Source: Saprospiraceae bacterium
GTDB taxonomy: Bacteria; Bacteroidota; Bacteroidia; Chitinophagales; Saprospiraceae
Reading direction: 5' to 3'
Length of the DNA stretch: 64,000 nucleotides
NCBI GenBank assembly: GCA_016711125.1
Contig: JADJTQ010000003.1
Coordinates: 62,001-126,000, forward strand
How positions within the stretch are numbered: position 1 is the first letter of the stretch; each line of letters starts with the position of its first letter. A model generated the notes under the pieces. That model made no database searches, was not told the DNA's origin, and saw only the letters and a list, made by a program, of their open reading frames with translations. The translations under genes and the position numbers were made by a program. Shown here in pieces: positions 8,791 to 17,603 of the stretch.

Positions 8791-9228
8791 ATGAGTGTTT
8801 TCGAACGGGCTTGCTTAATTATTTACCGTTTTGCAGAAAAGGGGTTGGAAGTTTTTCTGATCAATGAGCAATCGGAAGAAAGTTCGGTATGGTCCATTCC
8901 TCAGCAAGATATTCCTTCGACAGCCAATAACCTGGTGAGTGAGGAAGCTAATATGATTGAAATCGATCCCATTCAGATGGATGAAGGTAAAAGATTTCGG
9001 GCCTTCGCCATTGAAGGCGACTATCACGATATACCATCCATGCGATCCTTGATGAAGGAAGACGTGAATTATGTTAAAGATAAGATCAGAACGATGGTTC
9101 CTGAACTGGAACAAGGTACTTTTGTAGCAGTCAAAGAAGCATTTAAGAAGGTATTACCCCATGAATATGCTATGCTAAAAGAGTTGAGGGAGATCTTAAA
9201 TGATCGAAACTTGTTAAAATACCTGTAA
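8791..9228 (+). CDS. Nudix-like protein lacking the Nudix box
   Basis: A 145-residue protein. The first strand pair (CLIIYRFAEKGLEVFLIN, then WSIPQQ) and the C-terminal helix pattern (VAVKEAFKKVLPHEYAMLKE) resemble Nudix-fold Ap4A hydrolase-like proteins, but the catalytic box GX5EX7REUXEEXGU is absent: after WSIPQ the sequence is shortened and has no REXXEE. If the fold assignment is right, the protein is catalytically inactive and may bind a nucleotide or act as a regulator. It stands alone behind its own promoter. The fold assignment is pattern-based and uncertain. Confidence 0.5.
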   Translation: MSVFERACLIIYRFAEKGLEVFLINEQSEESSVWSIPQQDIPSTANNLVSEEANMIEIDPIQMDEGKRFRAFAIEGDYHDIPSMRSLMKEDVNYVKDKIRTMVPELEQGTFVAVKEAFKKVLPHEYAMLKELREILNDRNLLKYL

Positions 9229-9378
9229 AAGGAGGTCCCTTCTGAGACTTAGCTTTCAAAAATCAGGGCAACTAAAGTTTAGCATCAGCCGTCCGTAGAC
9301 CTAAGTTTGCTGGATAGCAATATTCACATGCGTCTTCTTGGTCAGAAACATCACTACAATACCCAGATCCAAAAAGCC

Positions 9379-10578
9379 TTATATGGTTGCCTCTACTGGT
9401 TCGGGAGTCTTATCTCTAAAAAGTAGCAAAAATATCACCAATAAGACGCCAGCGATGGCGGCCGGTACCAGCCATAGCCCCGACCAGTCGATCACGCCGT
9501 CGGTCGTATAGGCCTCTGCGACCATTCCTCCAAATTTTGATCCGATGGTGAGGCCAACCCCGTAAGTAGCAAAGGTAATCAGACCCTGCGCCGCACCTTT
9601 GATGCCTTGGGGTGCTTTTAAATCGGTGTAAATCTGGCCCGTCGCAAAAAAGAAATCGTAACAAATACCGTGAAGTAACACGCCGATATATAGTAGCCAG
9701 ACTCCTCCATCCAATCCATATCTAAACATGAGATAGCGTAGTACCCATGCACCCATTCCGATCAATAGGATGTTTCGAACTCCCCAGCGCTTGAGAAGGA
9801 ACGGAAGTGCCAACATAAAAAAGACCTCTGATCCCTGGCCCAAAACTGCCATAATAGTTTCTGTGTTAGTCATTCCAGCTCCGTTTGCAAGAAAGACATT
9901 TGCATAGCTATAGTAGAACGAAAGTGGTATACATAATAAAACCGACCCAATAAAAAAGACCGTATATGAGCGATCCTTGAACAGAACAAAGGCGCTGGCA
10001 AAGTTTTTAAATACCGATGCTTTTGTTGGTTTAGGAGGGGTGTCCGGTAGAAAGAAACTATAAATACCAAATCCTACAGAGATCACTGCAGGGATTATGA
10101 AAATCAGATTGCTGTTACCGATATCCAGGGTTCCAACTACCACATTCGAAACAATCCAACCTGCCGTCCCCAATACTCTAAGGAGGGGAAAATCTTTAGC
10201 TACATCCGAACTTTGATTCATGGCGATCGAATTGGTAAGCGCTATGGTAGGCATGAATAAGATCGAGTAAAAAAGCATTCCCCAGTAGAAGGCACCGATA
10301 TCTTGTGTAATACTCAAGATATACAACAAGCCGCCCCCTAAAATATGTAACACGCCATTTACTTTTTGGGCAGCAAAATACCGATCTGCGATCGAACCAA
10401 CGAAAAATGGAGAAATCATGGCCCCAATCCAGGAAAGAGCGTAGATAGTGCCAATCTCTCCAGATTCAGCCTGTAGAGTATCTGATAAATACCTCCCCAT
10501 AGCTACAAACCAGGTTCCCCAGATGTAGTATTCGAGAAACATCATTGTCGAAAGTTCGAACCGGACCTTTGCCTTCAT
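9379..10578 (-). CDS. MFS transporter, nucleoside:H+ symporter (NupG) type
   Basis: A 399-residue inner-membrane protein with about 12 hydrophobic helices. The N-terminus (STMMFLEYYIWGTWFVAMGR, then YALSWIGAMISPFFVGSIAD) matches the nucleoside permease branch of the major facilitator superfamily, which also includes Bacteroidota sugar-nucleoside transporters. The substrate is not shown by the sequence. It is monocistronic, convergent with the Nudix-like gene, and divergent from purC with a 278-base spacer, so a link to purine metabolism is possible but unproven. Confidence 0.8.
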   Translation of the reverse strand: MKAKVRFELSTMMFLEYYIWGTWFVAMGRYLSDTLQAESGEIGTIYALSWIGAMISPFFVGSIADRYFAAQKVNGVLHILGGGLLYILSITQDIGAFYWGMLFYSILFMPTIALTNSIAMNQSSDVAKDFPLLRVLGTAGWIVSNVVVGTLDIGNSNLIFIIPAVISVGFGIYSFFLPDTPPKPTKASVFKNFASAFVLFKDRSYTVFFIGSVLLCIPLSFYYSYANVFLANGAGMTNTETIMAVLGQGSEVFFMLALPFLLKRWGVRNILLIGMGAWVLRYLMFRYGLDGGVWLLYIGVLLHGICYDFFFATGQIYTDLKAPQGIKGAAQGLITFATYGVGLTIGSKFGGMVAEAYTTDGVIDWSGLWLVPAAIAGVLLVIFLLLFRDKTPEPVEATI

Positions 10579-10856
10579 CCTAAGTGTTTTTTTTGAGCTG
10601 CCTGAAATTAGTTCTTTTTTTTAAATCAAAGCGATTATCAAAAAAAACCTCAATCGGACTGCATCCGCGGCTTTCTAAACAAAAAGAAATCTGGACCTAC
10701 TAGACTTTGTTCCTATTAGCTAAGGTTGATTTCTGACTTCACTTAATGACTTACAGGCCATCTTTTCAAATCCTGAGTGCGACCTATCGTCTTAGGGTAG
10801 AGTCTTCTATTTTCACCCAATTATTCACATCTTTGCACCACTAACTACGACAGGAT

Positions 10857-11801
10857 ATGCCACTTTTTGAAACTCAGTTTCGTTTTCCAGGCCAGACTTC
10901 TTTTTATCGGGGTAAAGTGCGAGATGTATACACCATTGGGCCCCACCTGGTCATGATCGCCAGTGATCGAATCTCAGCATTTGATTGCATTTTACCCAAA
11001 CCGATCCCTCATAAGGGGCAAGTGCTAAACCAAACGGCCGCTTATTTTCTCCATGCCACCAAAGACATTGTGCCAAACTGGCTTATTGCTAATCCCGATC
11101 CAAATGTGGCCATTGGTCTGCGATGCCAACCGATTAAGCTTGAGATGGTGGTAAGAGGGTATCTGGCAGGTCATGCCTGGCGTGAGTATTCCGCAGGAAA
11201 ACGTACGCTGTGCGGAGTTACCATGCCGCAAGGTCTTAGAGAAAGTGATCCTTTTCCCGAGCCTATAATTACACCAGCCACCAAGGCTGAGTCCGGTCAT
11301 GATGAAGATATCAGTGCAGAAGAGATCATAAGTAGACGCATTGTTGATTCCGATCTTTGGGAGAAATTATCCGCTTACTCCACCGCACTATTTAAGCGGG
11401 GTACTGAGATGGCAGCCAAACAAGGGCTGATCCTAGTGGATACCAAATACGAATTTGGAATTATTGATGATGAAGTATACCTGATTGATGAGATTCATAC
11501 TCCTGACAGTTCGCGCTATTACTATGCCGAGGGCTATGAGGATCGACAGGAAAAGGGCGAGCATCAGCGCCAACTTTCGAAAGAATTTGTCCGCGAATGG
11601 TTGATGGACCACGGTTTTCAAGGTAAAGAAGGTCAGGTAATGCCTGACATGCCAGCCGGGTTTGTGCAAACCGTTTCCGAACGATACATTGAGCTTTATG
11701 AAAGGGTGACCGGGATAAAATTTCAGCCGGCCGCTGTCAATGAAGATCTAGATCACCGGATACTTAAAAATGTTAGTGATTACTTTGGGTGGTCTGACTA
11801 A
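10857..11801 (+). CDS. purC: SAICAR synthetase (PurC)
   Basis: Phosphoribosylaminoimidazole-succinocarboxamide synthase: ATP-dependent ligation of CAIR with aspartate in de novo purine synthesis. The 314 residues form the longer PurC type. Seen are the N-terminal YRGKVRDVYTIG nucleotide loop, ASDRISAFDCILPKPIPHKG, the substrate loop EMVVRGYLAGHAWREY, and LVDTKYEFGI followed by LIDEIHTPDSSRYY. The ATG at 10857 is preceded at 10828-10834 by CATCTTTG, one base from a perfect TAnnTTTG promoter. Its last 29 bases overlap the convergent NTF2-like gene. Confidence 0.95.
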   Translation: MPLFETQFRFPGQTSFYRGKVRDVYTIGPHLVMIASDRISAFDCILPKPIPHKGQVLNQTAAYFLHATKDIVPNWLIANPDPNVAIGLRCQPIKLEMVVRGYLAGHAWREYSAGKRTLCGVTMPQGLRESDPFPEPIITPATKAESGHDEDISAEEIISRRIVDSDLWEKLSAYSTALFKRGTEMAAKQGLILVDTKYEFGIIDDEVYLIDEIHTPDSSRYYYAEGYEDRQEKGEHQRQLSKEFVREWLMDHGFQGKEGQVMPDMPAGFVQTVSERYIELYERVTGIKFQPAAVNEDLDHRILKNVSDYFGWSD

Positions 11802-12267
11802 CCTTTTCCATGTCGTTAACATGTATTTTATTTAATCCTGAAACTTGGCTGGAAACGGCCTTCCAGCTATTACCGCTTTTTACCAAAAGATCACTGGATC
11901 GATAGGTTATTATATAGGGTCCATGCTCATCATGGCCTTGAGTCATACCCGTTCCTGAAATTATGGCCGTATTCTTCTCGAAAATCTGTAAACGCTCGAC
12001 ATGAAATTTGTAGGAATCGTAATTGGGCTTATTGCGCTTGACGTATTCCAGCTCGTCTTTTTTCTGAAAAACATTCCCGTTGGCGTCAATCATCTGAAAG
12101 TCATTGGACAATATTTTATCCAGCAGAGCTATATCCTGGGTCTGATAGGCTTTCGGCCAAAGTTCTTGCTTCAGATTTCGCAAATTAACTTCATCGCTGG
12201 TGGAGGTTTGAGCACTAAGTGAAAAAATGCCCGCAAAGACAAGGGCAGTTAGGGAGAGAATTTTCAT
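11773..12267 (-). CDS. Secreted NTF2-like (DUF4440/SnoaL-type) protein
   Basis: A 164-residue protein with a signal peptide (MKILSLTALVFAGIFSLSAQ) and a cone-shaped NTF2-like domain: helical start (LKQELWPKAYQTQDIALLDK), then IDANGNVFQKKDELEYV and strands ending VKSGNSWKAVSSQVS. I place the start at the ATG at 12267, because the frame upstream to 12318 would put 17 unsuitable residues before a clean signal peptide. DUF4440-type proteins occur as enzymes or ligand binders of unknown role, probably periplasmic here. The 3' end overlaps purC, a convergent arrangement. Confidence 0.75.
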   Translation of the reverse strand: MKILSLTALVFAGIFSLSAQTSTSDEVNLRNLKQELWPKAYQTQDIALLDKILSNDFQMIDANGNVFQKKDELEYVKRNKPNYDSYKFHVERLQIFEKNTAIISGTGMTQGHDEHGPYIITYRSSDLLVKSGNSWKAVSSQVSGLNKIHVNDMEKVSQTTQSNH

Positions 12268-12522
12268 GTGTCTACTTAAAGGTGGTAAATTAAAAAGATC
12301 GATACCATAGAACGACATATAGTCAAACTAAGTGCCTAAAATGAAAGCTAAACTCTTTTGAGAAATTAGAATGATACATATATTTATAATGGCTGGATGA
12401 CTATCTGATTATCAGTCATTTGAGTATGCATACAATACTACATGTCCAACTTTGAAAACAAAGACTCATCTGGATTTAATTATGGTCGGCTACAAACCAC
12501 CGTTTAGTTCGACTCATACTTT

Positions 12523-14718
12523 TTGCTATATTCCCGTTCTAAAAATTCAACACCATTGAAGAACATTTTTTGTGTACTTACAGTGCTTTATTTACTCATT
12601 TCGATTTTGGGCAATAAAGCCTACGCCCAGGACTTTAATCGTAACCGCGAGAAGTACCGCCTCCCTGTTCATAGTACGAACGAACCAATCGTCATAGATG
12701 GTGCGCTTGATGAAATGACCTGGCAAAATGCAGACGTGGCAACCAATTTCTATCGGGTATTGCCCATTGATACGGGACAGGCGATCTCTCAGACGGAGGT
12801 AAGAATGGCTTACAATGAAACAGAATTTTATATGTCAATTGTGTGCTGGGATACCTTCCCCGGCAATCGTCCGGCCGAGTCTCTCCGAAGGGATTTTTCT
12901 TTTGGCAAGAATGACAATTTCCTTGCCTTCATCGACACGTATAACGATCAGACCAATGGATTTTCTTTTGGTATTTCGGCTTCAGGTGCTCAATGGGATG
13001 GACAGCAGGCGAATGGAGGTACTGTTGCGCTGGACTGGGATTGTAAATGGCGTAGCGCCATCAAGAATGATCCCGAAAAATGGGTCGCTGAGTTTGCCAT
13101 TCCGTTTCGCAGCGTTCGATATCAGGAGGGAGTTAAAGAATGGGGCATCGGATTTAGCCGGCTCGATCTAAAAACAAATGAAAAATCGAGTTGGGCTCCA
13201 ATCCCAAGACAATTTCCGACGGCCAATTTGGCTTTTACCGGTACCGCCGTCTTTGATGACCCTCCACCCAGATTGGGAACCCGCTTTTCTTTAATTCCTT
13301 ATGCTTCAGCCCGGACTTCCAAAAATCACGAACTCAATGAAGATGCTAAAACTAAAGCTGATGTAGGTTTGGATGCTAAAATCACCCTGTCAACTTCACT
13401 CAATTTGGATGTCACTGTCAACCCGGATTTTTCACAAGTAGAGGTAGACCGGCAAGTCACTAATCTTGATCGATTTGAATTGTTTTTTCCAGAACGGCGT
13501 CAGTTCTTTTTGGAGAATAGCGATCTTTTTGCAAGCCTTGGTGCCGATAATATCAGGCCTTTTTTCTCGCGAAGAATTGGTTTAAATAGTCCGGTTCAGG
13601 CCGGGGCCAGATTAAGTGGTAAAATTGGAGACCAGTGGAGGTTAGGTCTGATGAATATGCAGACTGGTTCATCTGGTGATATTTCTGCCGCCAATTTTAC
13701 GGTTGCCGCTTTGCAGAAGAAGGTCTTGGGGCGATCTAATCTTGGAGCCTTTTTTGTGAATAAATCAAATACTGGAGATGAGGATCCAGATCATTTTAAC
13801 CGGGTCGCCGGCCTTGAATTTAATTTGGCGAGCACTGACAGTAGGTGGGTTGGAAAAACATTTTATCATCAATCTTTTAGCCCGGACAATTTAGAGCAAT
13901 CTTCAGTGGCAGCCGCGGCTCTTACATACAGCACCCAGAAATGGCTGGCCTCATTGAATCAAGCTTATGTGGGCAATGGTTACTCTGCAGAGACTGGATT
14001 TATCAGAAGAAGAAATTATTTTCAGCTGAATCCGACATTGGGATACAAATTTTTTCCTTCAAATACCAAGATCGCAAACCACGGGCCAACTGCGAAGCTC
14101 GATTTTTTTTATAATCTCCAGGGCGAATTAACTGACCGGCAGTCCGAATTAAATTACTCTTTTCAGTGGCTCAGTCGGAGTCAGTTGTCCTTTGGTATCA
14201 GCCAGGATTTTGTAAAATTACAGTCTCCGTTTGACCCCACCAACACCGGTGTTGTTCCTCTGGAGGTTGGTCAGGAATTCATCTGGTCGAATGTACAGTT
14301 TGATTATGCATCCAATGCCCGCCGCCTGTTCAATTATTCATTTGGTGCCCTTTATGGTGGATATTTTAATGGTGAAAGATTTGGCATCGAAGGTGATTGC
14401 AACTATCGTGTGCAGCCTTTTGGAAGTCTGGGTTTGATTACTGCCTTTAATCGCTTACTTTTACCCCAACCTTATGGAAATATCAATTTATTTTTATTTG
14501 GTCCTAAATTAGATGTCACCTTTACCGACAAATTGTTTTTAACCACATTTGTGCAATATAATTCACAAGTCGAAAATCTCAATGTGAATATCAGATTTCA
14601 GTGGAGATATGCACCCGTATCCGATTTATTTGTTGTGTACACGAATAATTCCGATACCCAGAATTTTGTCGCAAAAAACCGGGCTCTGGTGGTCAAAATG
14701 TCGTACTATTTCAATTAA
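12523..14718 (+). CDS. DUF5916-domain outer-membrane protein with CBM9-like N-domain
   Basis: A 731-residue exported protein. A signal peptide (core IFCVLTVLYLLISILGNKAYA) precedes a carbohydrate-binding family 9-like domain (about residues 50-235; starts with EPIVIDGALDEMTWQNADVA) and then the DUF5916 beta-barrel-like region (VTVNPDFSQVEVDRQVTNLD, then FFPERRQFFLENSDLF), with alternating strands to the C-terminal MSYYFN. No ATG suits: the frame opens at TTG 12523, and TTG 12556 would give a tighter signal peptide. The role is unknown in the family; outer-membrane location is inferred. Monocistronic. Confidence 0.85.
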   Translation: MLYSRSKNSTPLKNIFCVLTVLYLLISILGNKAYAQDFNRNREKYRLPVHSTNEPIVIDGALDEMTWQNADVATNFYRVLPIDTGQAISQTEVRMAYNETEFYMSIVCWDTFPGNRPAESLRRDFSFGKNDNFLAFIDTYNDQTNGFSFGISASGAQWDGQQANGGTVALDWDCKWRSAIKNDPEKWVAEFAIPFRSVRYQEGVKEWGIGFSRLDLKTNEKSSWAPIPRQFPTANLAFTGTAVFDDPPPRLGTRFSLIPYASARTSKNHELNEDAKTKADVGLDAKITLSTSLNLDVTVNPDFSQVEVDRQVTNLDRFELFFPERRQFFLENSDLFASLGADNIRPFFSRRIGLNSPVQAGARLSGKIGDQWRLGLMNMQTGSSGDISAANFTVAALQKKVLGRSNLGAFFVNKSNTGDEDPDHFNRVAGLEFNLASTDSRWVGKTFYHQSFSPDNLEQSSVAAAALTYSTQKWLASLNQAYVGNGYSAETGFIRRRNYFQLNPTLGYKFFPSNTKIANHGPTAKLDFFYNLQGELTDRQSELNYSFQWLSRSQLSFGISQDFVKLQSPFDPTNTGVVPLEVGQEFIWSNVQFDYASNARRLFNYSFGALYGGYFNGERFGIEGDCNYRVQPFGSLGLITAFNRLLLPQPYGNINLFLFGPKLDVTFTDKLFLTTFVQYNSQVENLNVNIRFQWRYAPVSDLFVVYTNNSDTQNFVAKNRALVVKMSYYFN

Positions 14719-14889
14719 ACTATGAGAGAGCAGGGGTTCGGCAAGCGGCAAGCTACCTCTGACTCTGGCAGAGTTCAGCCTGACTTGTACATTCTGCGGT
14801 TTTTGAAGAATCACACATAGAAGAATCGACCCACTGTAAATCCGCAGTCAATACCTTTTGCAATAAAACACCGATCCTGAATCGTATAG

Positions 14890-15273
14890 CTAATCTCCGT
14901 AACCTGTACCGATCAATCGGACAAAATCCATTGAGCTCAACATGCCGACAATGCGAGTTTCTTCAATCACCAAAAGGTGGTGAATTTTATGATGCAGCAT
15001 GAGTTTTGCCGCCTCCTGAGCAGTGGCTTCGGGGTCGATTACATAGACCCCGTTGGTCATAATCTGCTCAATAGGTACATTATCGTCAAAGGCTCCCATA
15101 AGGTCTGTGTTAGTCACAATGCCCCTAATTAAAATCTGCTCACTTTTTATTTCAACGATGGGTACCGCACTAAAACCTTTTTGTCGCATTAGATCTCTTA
15201 CCTTGCCCACATCAGACTGTAGTACACAAGTAGAAACTGGCGACTTCATAAAATCTTTGACCAAAACGCCCAT
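14890..15273 (-). CDS. Tandem CBS-domain protein
   Basis: A 127-residue protein made of two CBS motifs (residues about 6-65 and 72-125: VKDFMKSPVSTCVLQSDVGK with RDLMRQKGFSAVPIVE; then IMTNGVYVIDPEATAQEAAK with LLVIEETRIVGMLSSMDFVR). CBS pairs bind adenine nucleotides and act as energy or ion sensors. There is no attached enzyme domain, so the partner is unknown. It is monocistronic and convergent with the DUF5916 gene. Confidence 0.85.
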   Translation of the reverse strand: MGVLVKDFMKSPVSTCVLQSDVGKVRDLMRQKGFSAVPIVEIKSEQILIRGIVTNTDLMGAFDDNVPIEQIMTNGVYVIDPEATAQEAAKLMLHHKIHHLLVIEETRIVGMLSSMDFVRLIGTGYGD

Positions 15274-15452
15274 TTATCAGTTTTTAAACAGCTAAATATA
15301 TGGATTTTGGAGATAACGAGACACCCGATATCGAGATACCTCGCTCAAAGTTACGCTGAACCTTTATTGGGCATCGCAAAAAGGTGGTCGGAGGTCTGAC
15401 AGTATGGTCGACGGTTTATTAATTTACGGTTGAAAATGAAAAAATAAAGCTC

Positions 15453-16247
15453 ATGGTCAAGCTTCTGGGTATTCCCTATGACGCAAATTCCTCCTTTATG
15501 CGGGGCCCTTCTAAGGCTCCGTCAAACATAAGGCGAATGCATCTGCAGGGGTCATCTAATCCTTCATGTGAAAATGGTAAAAGAATCGACTTTGAAGGCA
15601 ACCTTGATGACGTGGGTGATATGAGTTTAACCGGCATGGACAGCGCGACCGTTTTTGCAGAGATTGAATCGCAGGTCCATGGCTTACTTGAAAATAAGGC
15701 AAAATTGATTTCTCTGGGTGGTGATCATTCGGTGACCTATCCTATCGTTAAGGCTTTTTCCCAGTATTATAGGCCACTTCATATATTGCATTTTGATGCT
15801 CACAGTGATTTATACCACAATTTTGAGAATAATTATTATTCGCATGCCTCGCCATTTGCCCGCATTATGGAGCAGGACTTGGTTGCCTCTCTGACGCAGG
15901 TGGGTTTGCGCACTCTTTGCGATCATCAACGGAGTCAGATAACACGGTTTGGGGTTAAATCTATCGAGATCAAAAACTTCAATACCGATTTCATAAGAAG
16001 TCTGAAGGCTCCGCTTTATATTTCGTTTGACCTTGATGTTTTAGACCCTGCCTTTGCTCCTGGAGTTTCTCATCATGAACCTGGTGGTCTAACCACCCGT
16101 GAGGTATTATCCTGTATTCAGAGTATCAATATCGAAGTTGTTGGTGCCGACATCGTCGAACTGAATCTGGATAGAGATCCTTATGATCAAACAGCTATGC
16201 TCGCCTACAAGGTTTTAAAGGAATTATGGGCAATCATGCAGGGATAA
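15453..16247 (+). CDS. Agmatinase/arginase-family ureohydrolase
   Basis: A 264-residue manganese enzyme releasing urea from agmatine, arginine or a related guanidino compound. The metal ligands are all present: GGDHS (residues 89-93), DAHSD (115-119), and SFDLDVLDP with HEPGGLT further on. The short length and N-terminus (LGIPYDANSSFMRGPSKAP) favour the agmatinase side, but substrate cannot be decided from sequence. The next gene starts 260 bases later with its own promoter. A DDAH-like guanidine-modifying hydrolase lies about 7 kb downstream. Confidence 0.82.
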   Translation: MVKLLGIPYDANSSFMRGPSKAPSNIRRMHLQGSSNPSCENGKRIDFEGNLDDVGDMSLTGMDSATVFAEIESQVHGLLENKAKLISLGGDHSVTYPIVKAFSQYYRPLHILHFDAHSDLYHNFENNYYSHASPFARIMEQDLVASLTQVGLRTLCDHQRSQITRFGVKSIEIKNFNTDFIRSLKAPLYISFDLDVLDPAFAPGVSHHEPGGLTTREVLSCIQSINIEVVGADIVELNLDRDPYDQTAMLAYKVLKELWAIMQG

Positions 16248-16424
16248 TCGCATCTATTTTAATCAGGCGTGTTCGGTTACCTTTTCAGAGCTCGGGAATC
16301 TATTAAGGGCAAATTTTTAACTTCTTTTTGCCAAACTTCAGATTCTCCACAAAATTGATATCTCTACTTTAGCGATATTGCGGAATTAATTGGGGAAATC
16401 TACTTTCGCTTAGAGAGAACCCTT

Positions 16425-16432
16425 TATTTTTG
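16425..16432 (+). promoter_or_regulatory. Bacteroidota-type promoter for efflux operon
   Basis: TATTTTTG matches TAnnTTTG and is followed by TG; it lies about 75 bases before the adaptor gene of the RND operon. Confidence 0.55.
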
Positions 16433-16506
16433 TGTAAAAACCTGGTTTTTCAGCAACAGATCATAATCAAGACAAGATCTGTTCTCCATAATTAGATTCG
16501 AATATC

Positions 16507-17592
16507 ATGCGTCCATTGATCATAGTTACATTAATCATCGCGGCACTAGCCCTACTAAAGATTTATGTATGGGATAAAAAGGAAGCAACTGCCCTACCCC
16601 AGAGAGGAGGGGGCCAGGGTCAATCCCGGTCATCGGGGGCCTTGCCTGTTAATGTGTATGTGGCTGGAGAAATAGCAATGGACAATACGATCTATTCTTC
16701 CGGAACGATTATCCCTAACGAAGAGGTAGAGCTTCGTTGCGAAATATCTGGTCGATTGGTTAATTTGAATATCAATGAGGGTAAGTACGTTCAGAAAGGC
16801 CAGCTCATTGCCAAGTTGAATGACCAGGATCTAAGGGCGCAACTAAAAAAGATTGAATTTGAAGAACAATTAGCAGATCAGATTGAAGCAAGACAGCGAA
16901 AATTGCTCGACATCGATGCGATCAGCAAAGAAGAGTATGATCTGGCGATGAATCGTGTCAATACATTGGGAGCAGACAGGGAGCTGCTGGAGGTTCAATT
17001 AGAAAAAACTGAAGTTAGGGCTCCCTTCAGTGGATATATCGGGTTTAAGAATATTAGTGAAGGGGCTTATATTACACCCAGCCAGTCGATCGCTACCTTA
17101 GTGCAATCAAACCCGGTAAAGATAGATTTTGCCATTCCGGAGAAATATACCTCCGATATTTCTGTTGGTCAGGAAGTCGTTTTTAAAGTTGATGGTACTG
17201 CAGATCAGTTTAGTGCCAAGGTGATCGCGATCGATCCCAAGGTTGACGAAGACCTTCGGACGCTTCGATTGCGTGCCCTTGCCAATAATGGTCTTGGTCT
17301 GCTCAGACCTGGAATGTTCGTAAGAGTTGATGTGCCGCTTGGTTCCAGACAGTCGATCATGATACCCACCGAAGCGGTCGTGCCGGTACTCAAAGGTAAA
17401 ATTGTCTATTTATACAAAAAAGGTAAGGCTACAGAAACACCCATTAAGACTGGGTTGCGAAATGATAGGTCCATTCAGGTCCTCGAAGGTATGGAAGTTG
17501 GTGATACGGTCATTGTAAGTTCATTGATGTCAGTCAAGTCAGATTTGCCCGTGAGGGTTGAGCAAGTAGTTATTCTCCAAGCAGCTCCTTAA
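16507..17592 (+). CDS. RND efflux periplasmic adaptor (membrane fusion protein)
   Basis: A 361-residue HlyD/AcrA-type adaptor bridging the inner-membrane pump and outer-membrane channel. An N-terminal membrane segment (LIIVTLIIAALALLKIYV) is followed by the biotinyl-lipoyl half-motifs (CEISGRLVNLNINEGKYVQK and VRAPFSGYIGFKNISEGAYI), a short helical hairpin between them (residues about 115-155), then the beta-barrel domain (KIDFAIPEKYTSDISVGQEV) and membrane-proximal domain. There is no lipobox. It is intact, and the permease begins 11 bases after its stop, so the three efflux genes form an operon. Confidence 0.9.
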   Translation: MRPLIIVTLIIAALALLKIYVWDKKEATALPQRGGGQGQSRSSGALPVNVYVAGEIAMDNTIYSSGTIIPNEEVELRCEISGRLVNLNINEGKYVQKGQLIAKLNDQDLRAQLKKIEFEEQLADQIEARQRKLLDIDAISKEEYDLAMNRVNTLGADRELLEVQLEKTEVRAPFSGYIGFKNISEGAYITPSQSIATLVQSNPVKIDFAIPEKYTSDISVGQEVVFKVDGTADQFSAKVIAIDPKVDEDLRTLRLRALANNGLGLLRPGMFVRVDVPLGSRQSIMIPTEAVVPVLKGKIVYLYKKGKATETPIKTGLRNDRSIQVLEGMEVGDTVIVSSLMSVKSDLPVRVEQVVILQAAP

Positions 17593-17603
17593 TTTTTAAG
17601 TCT

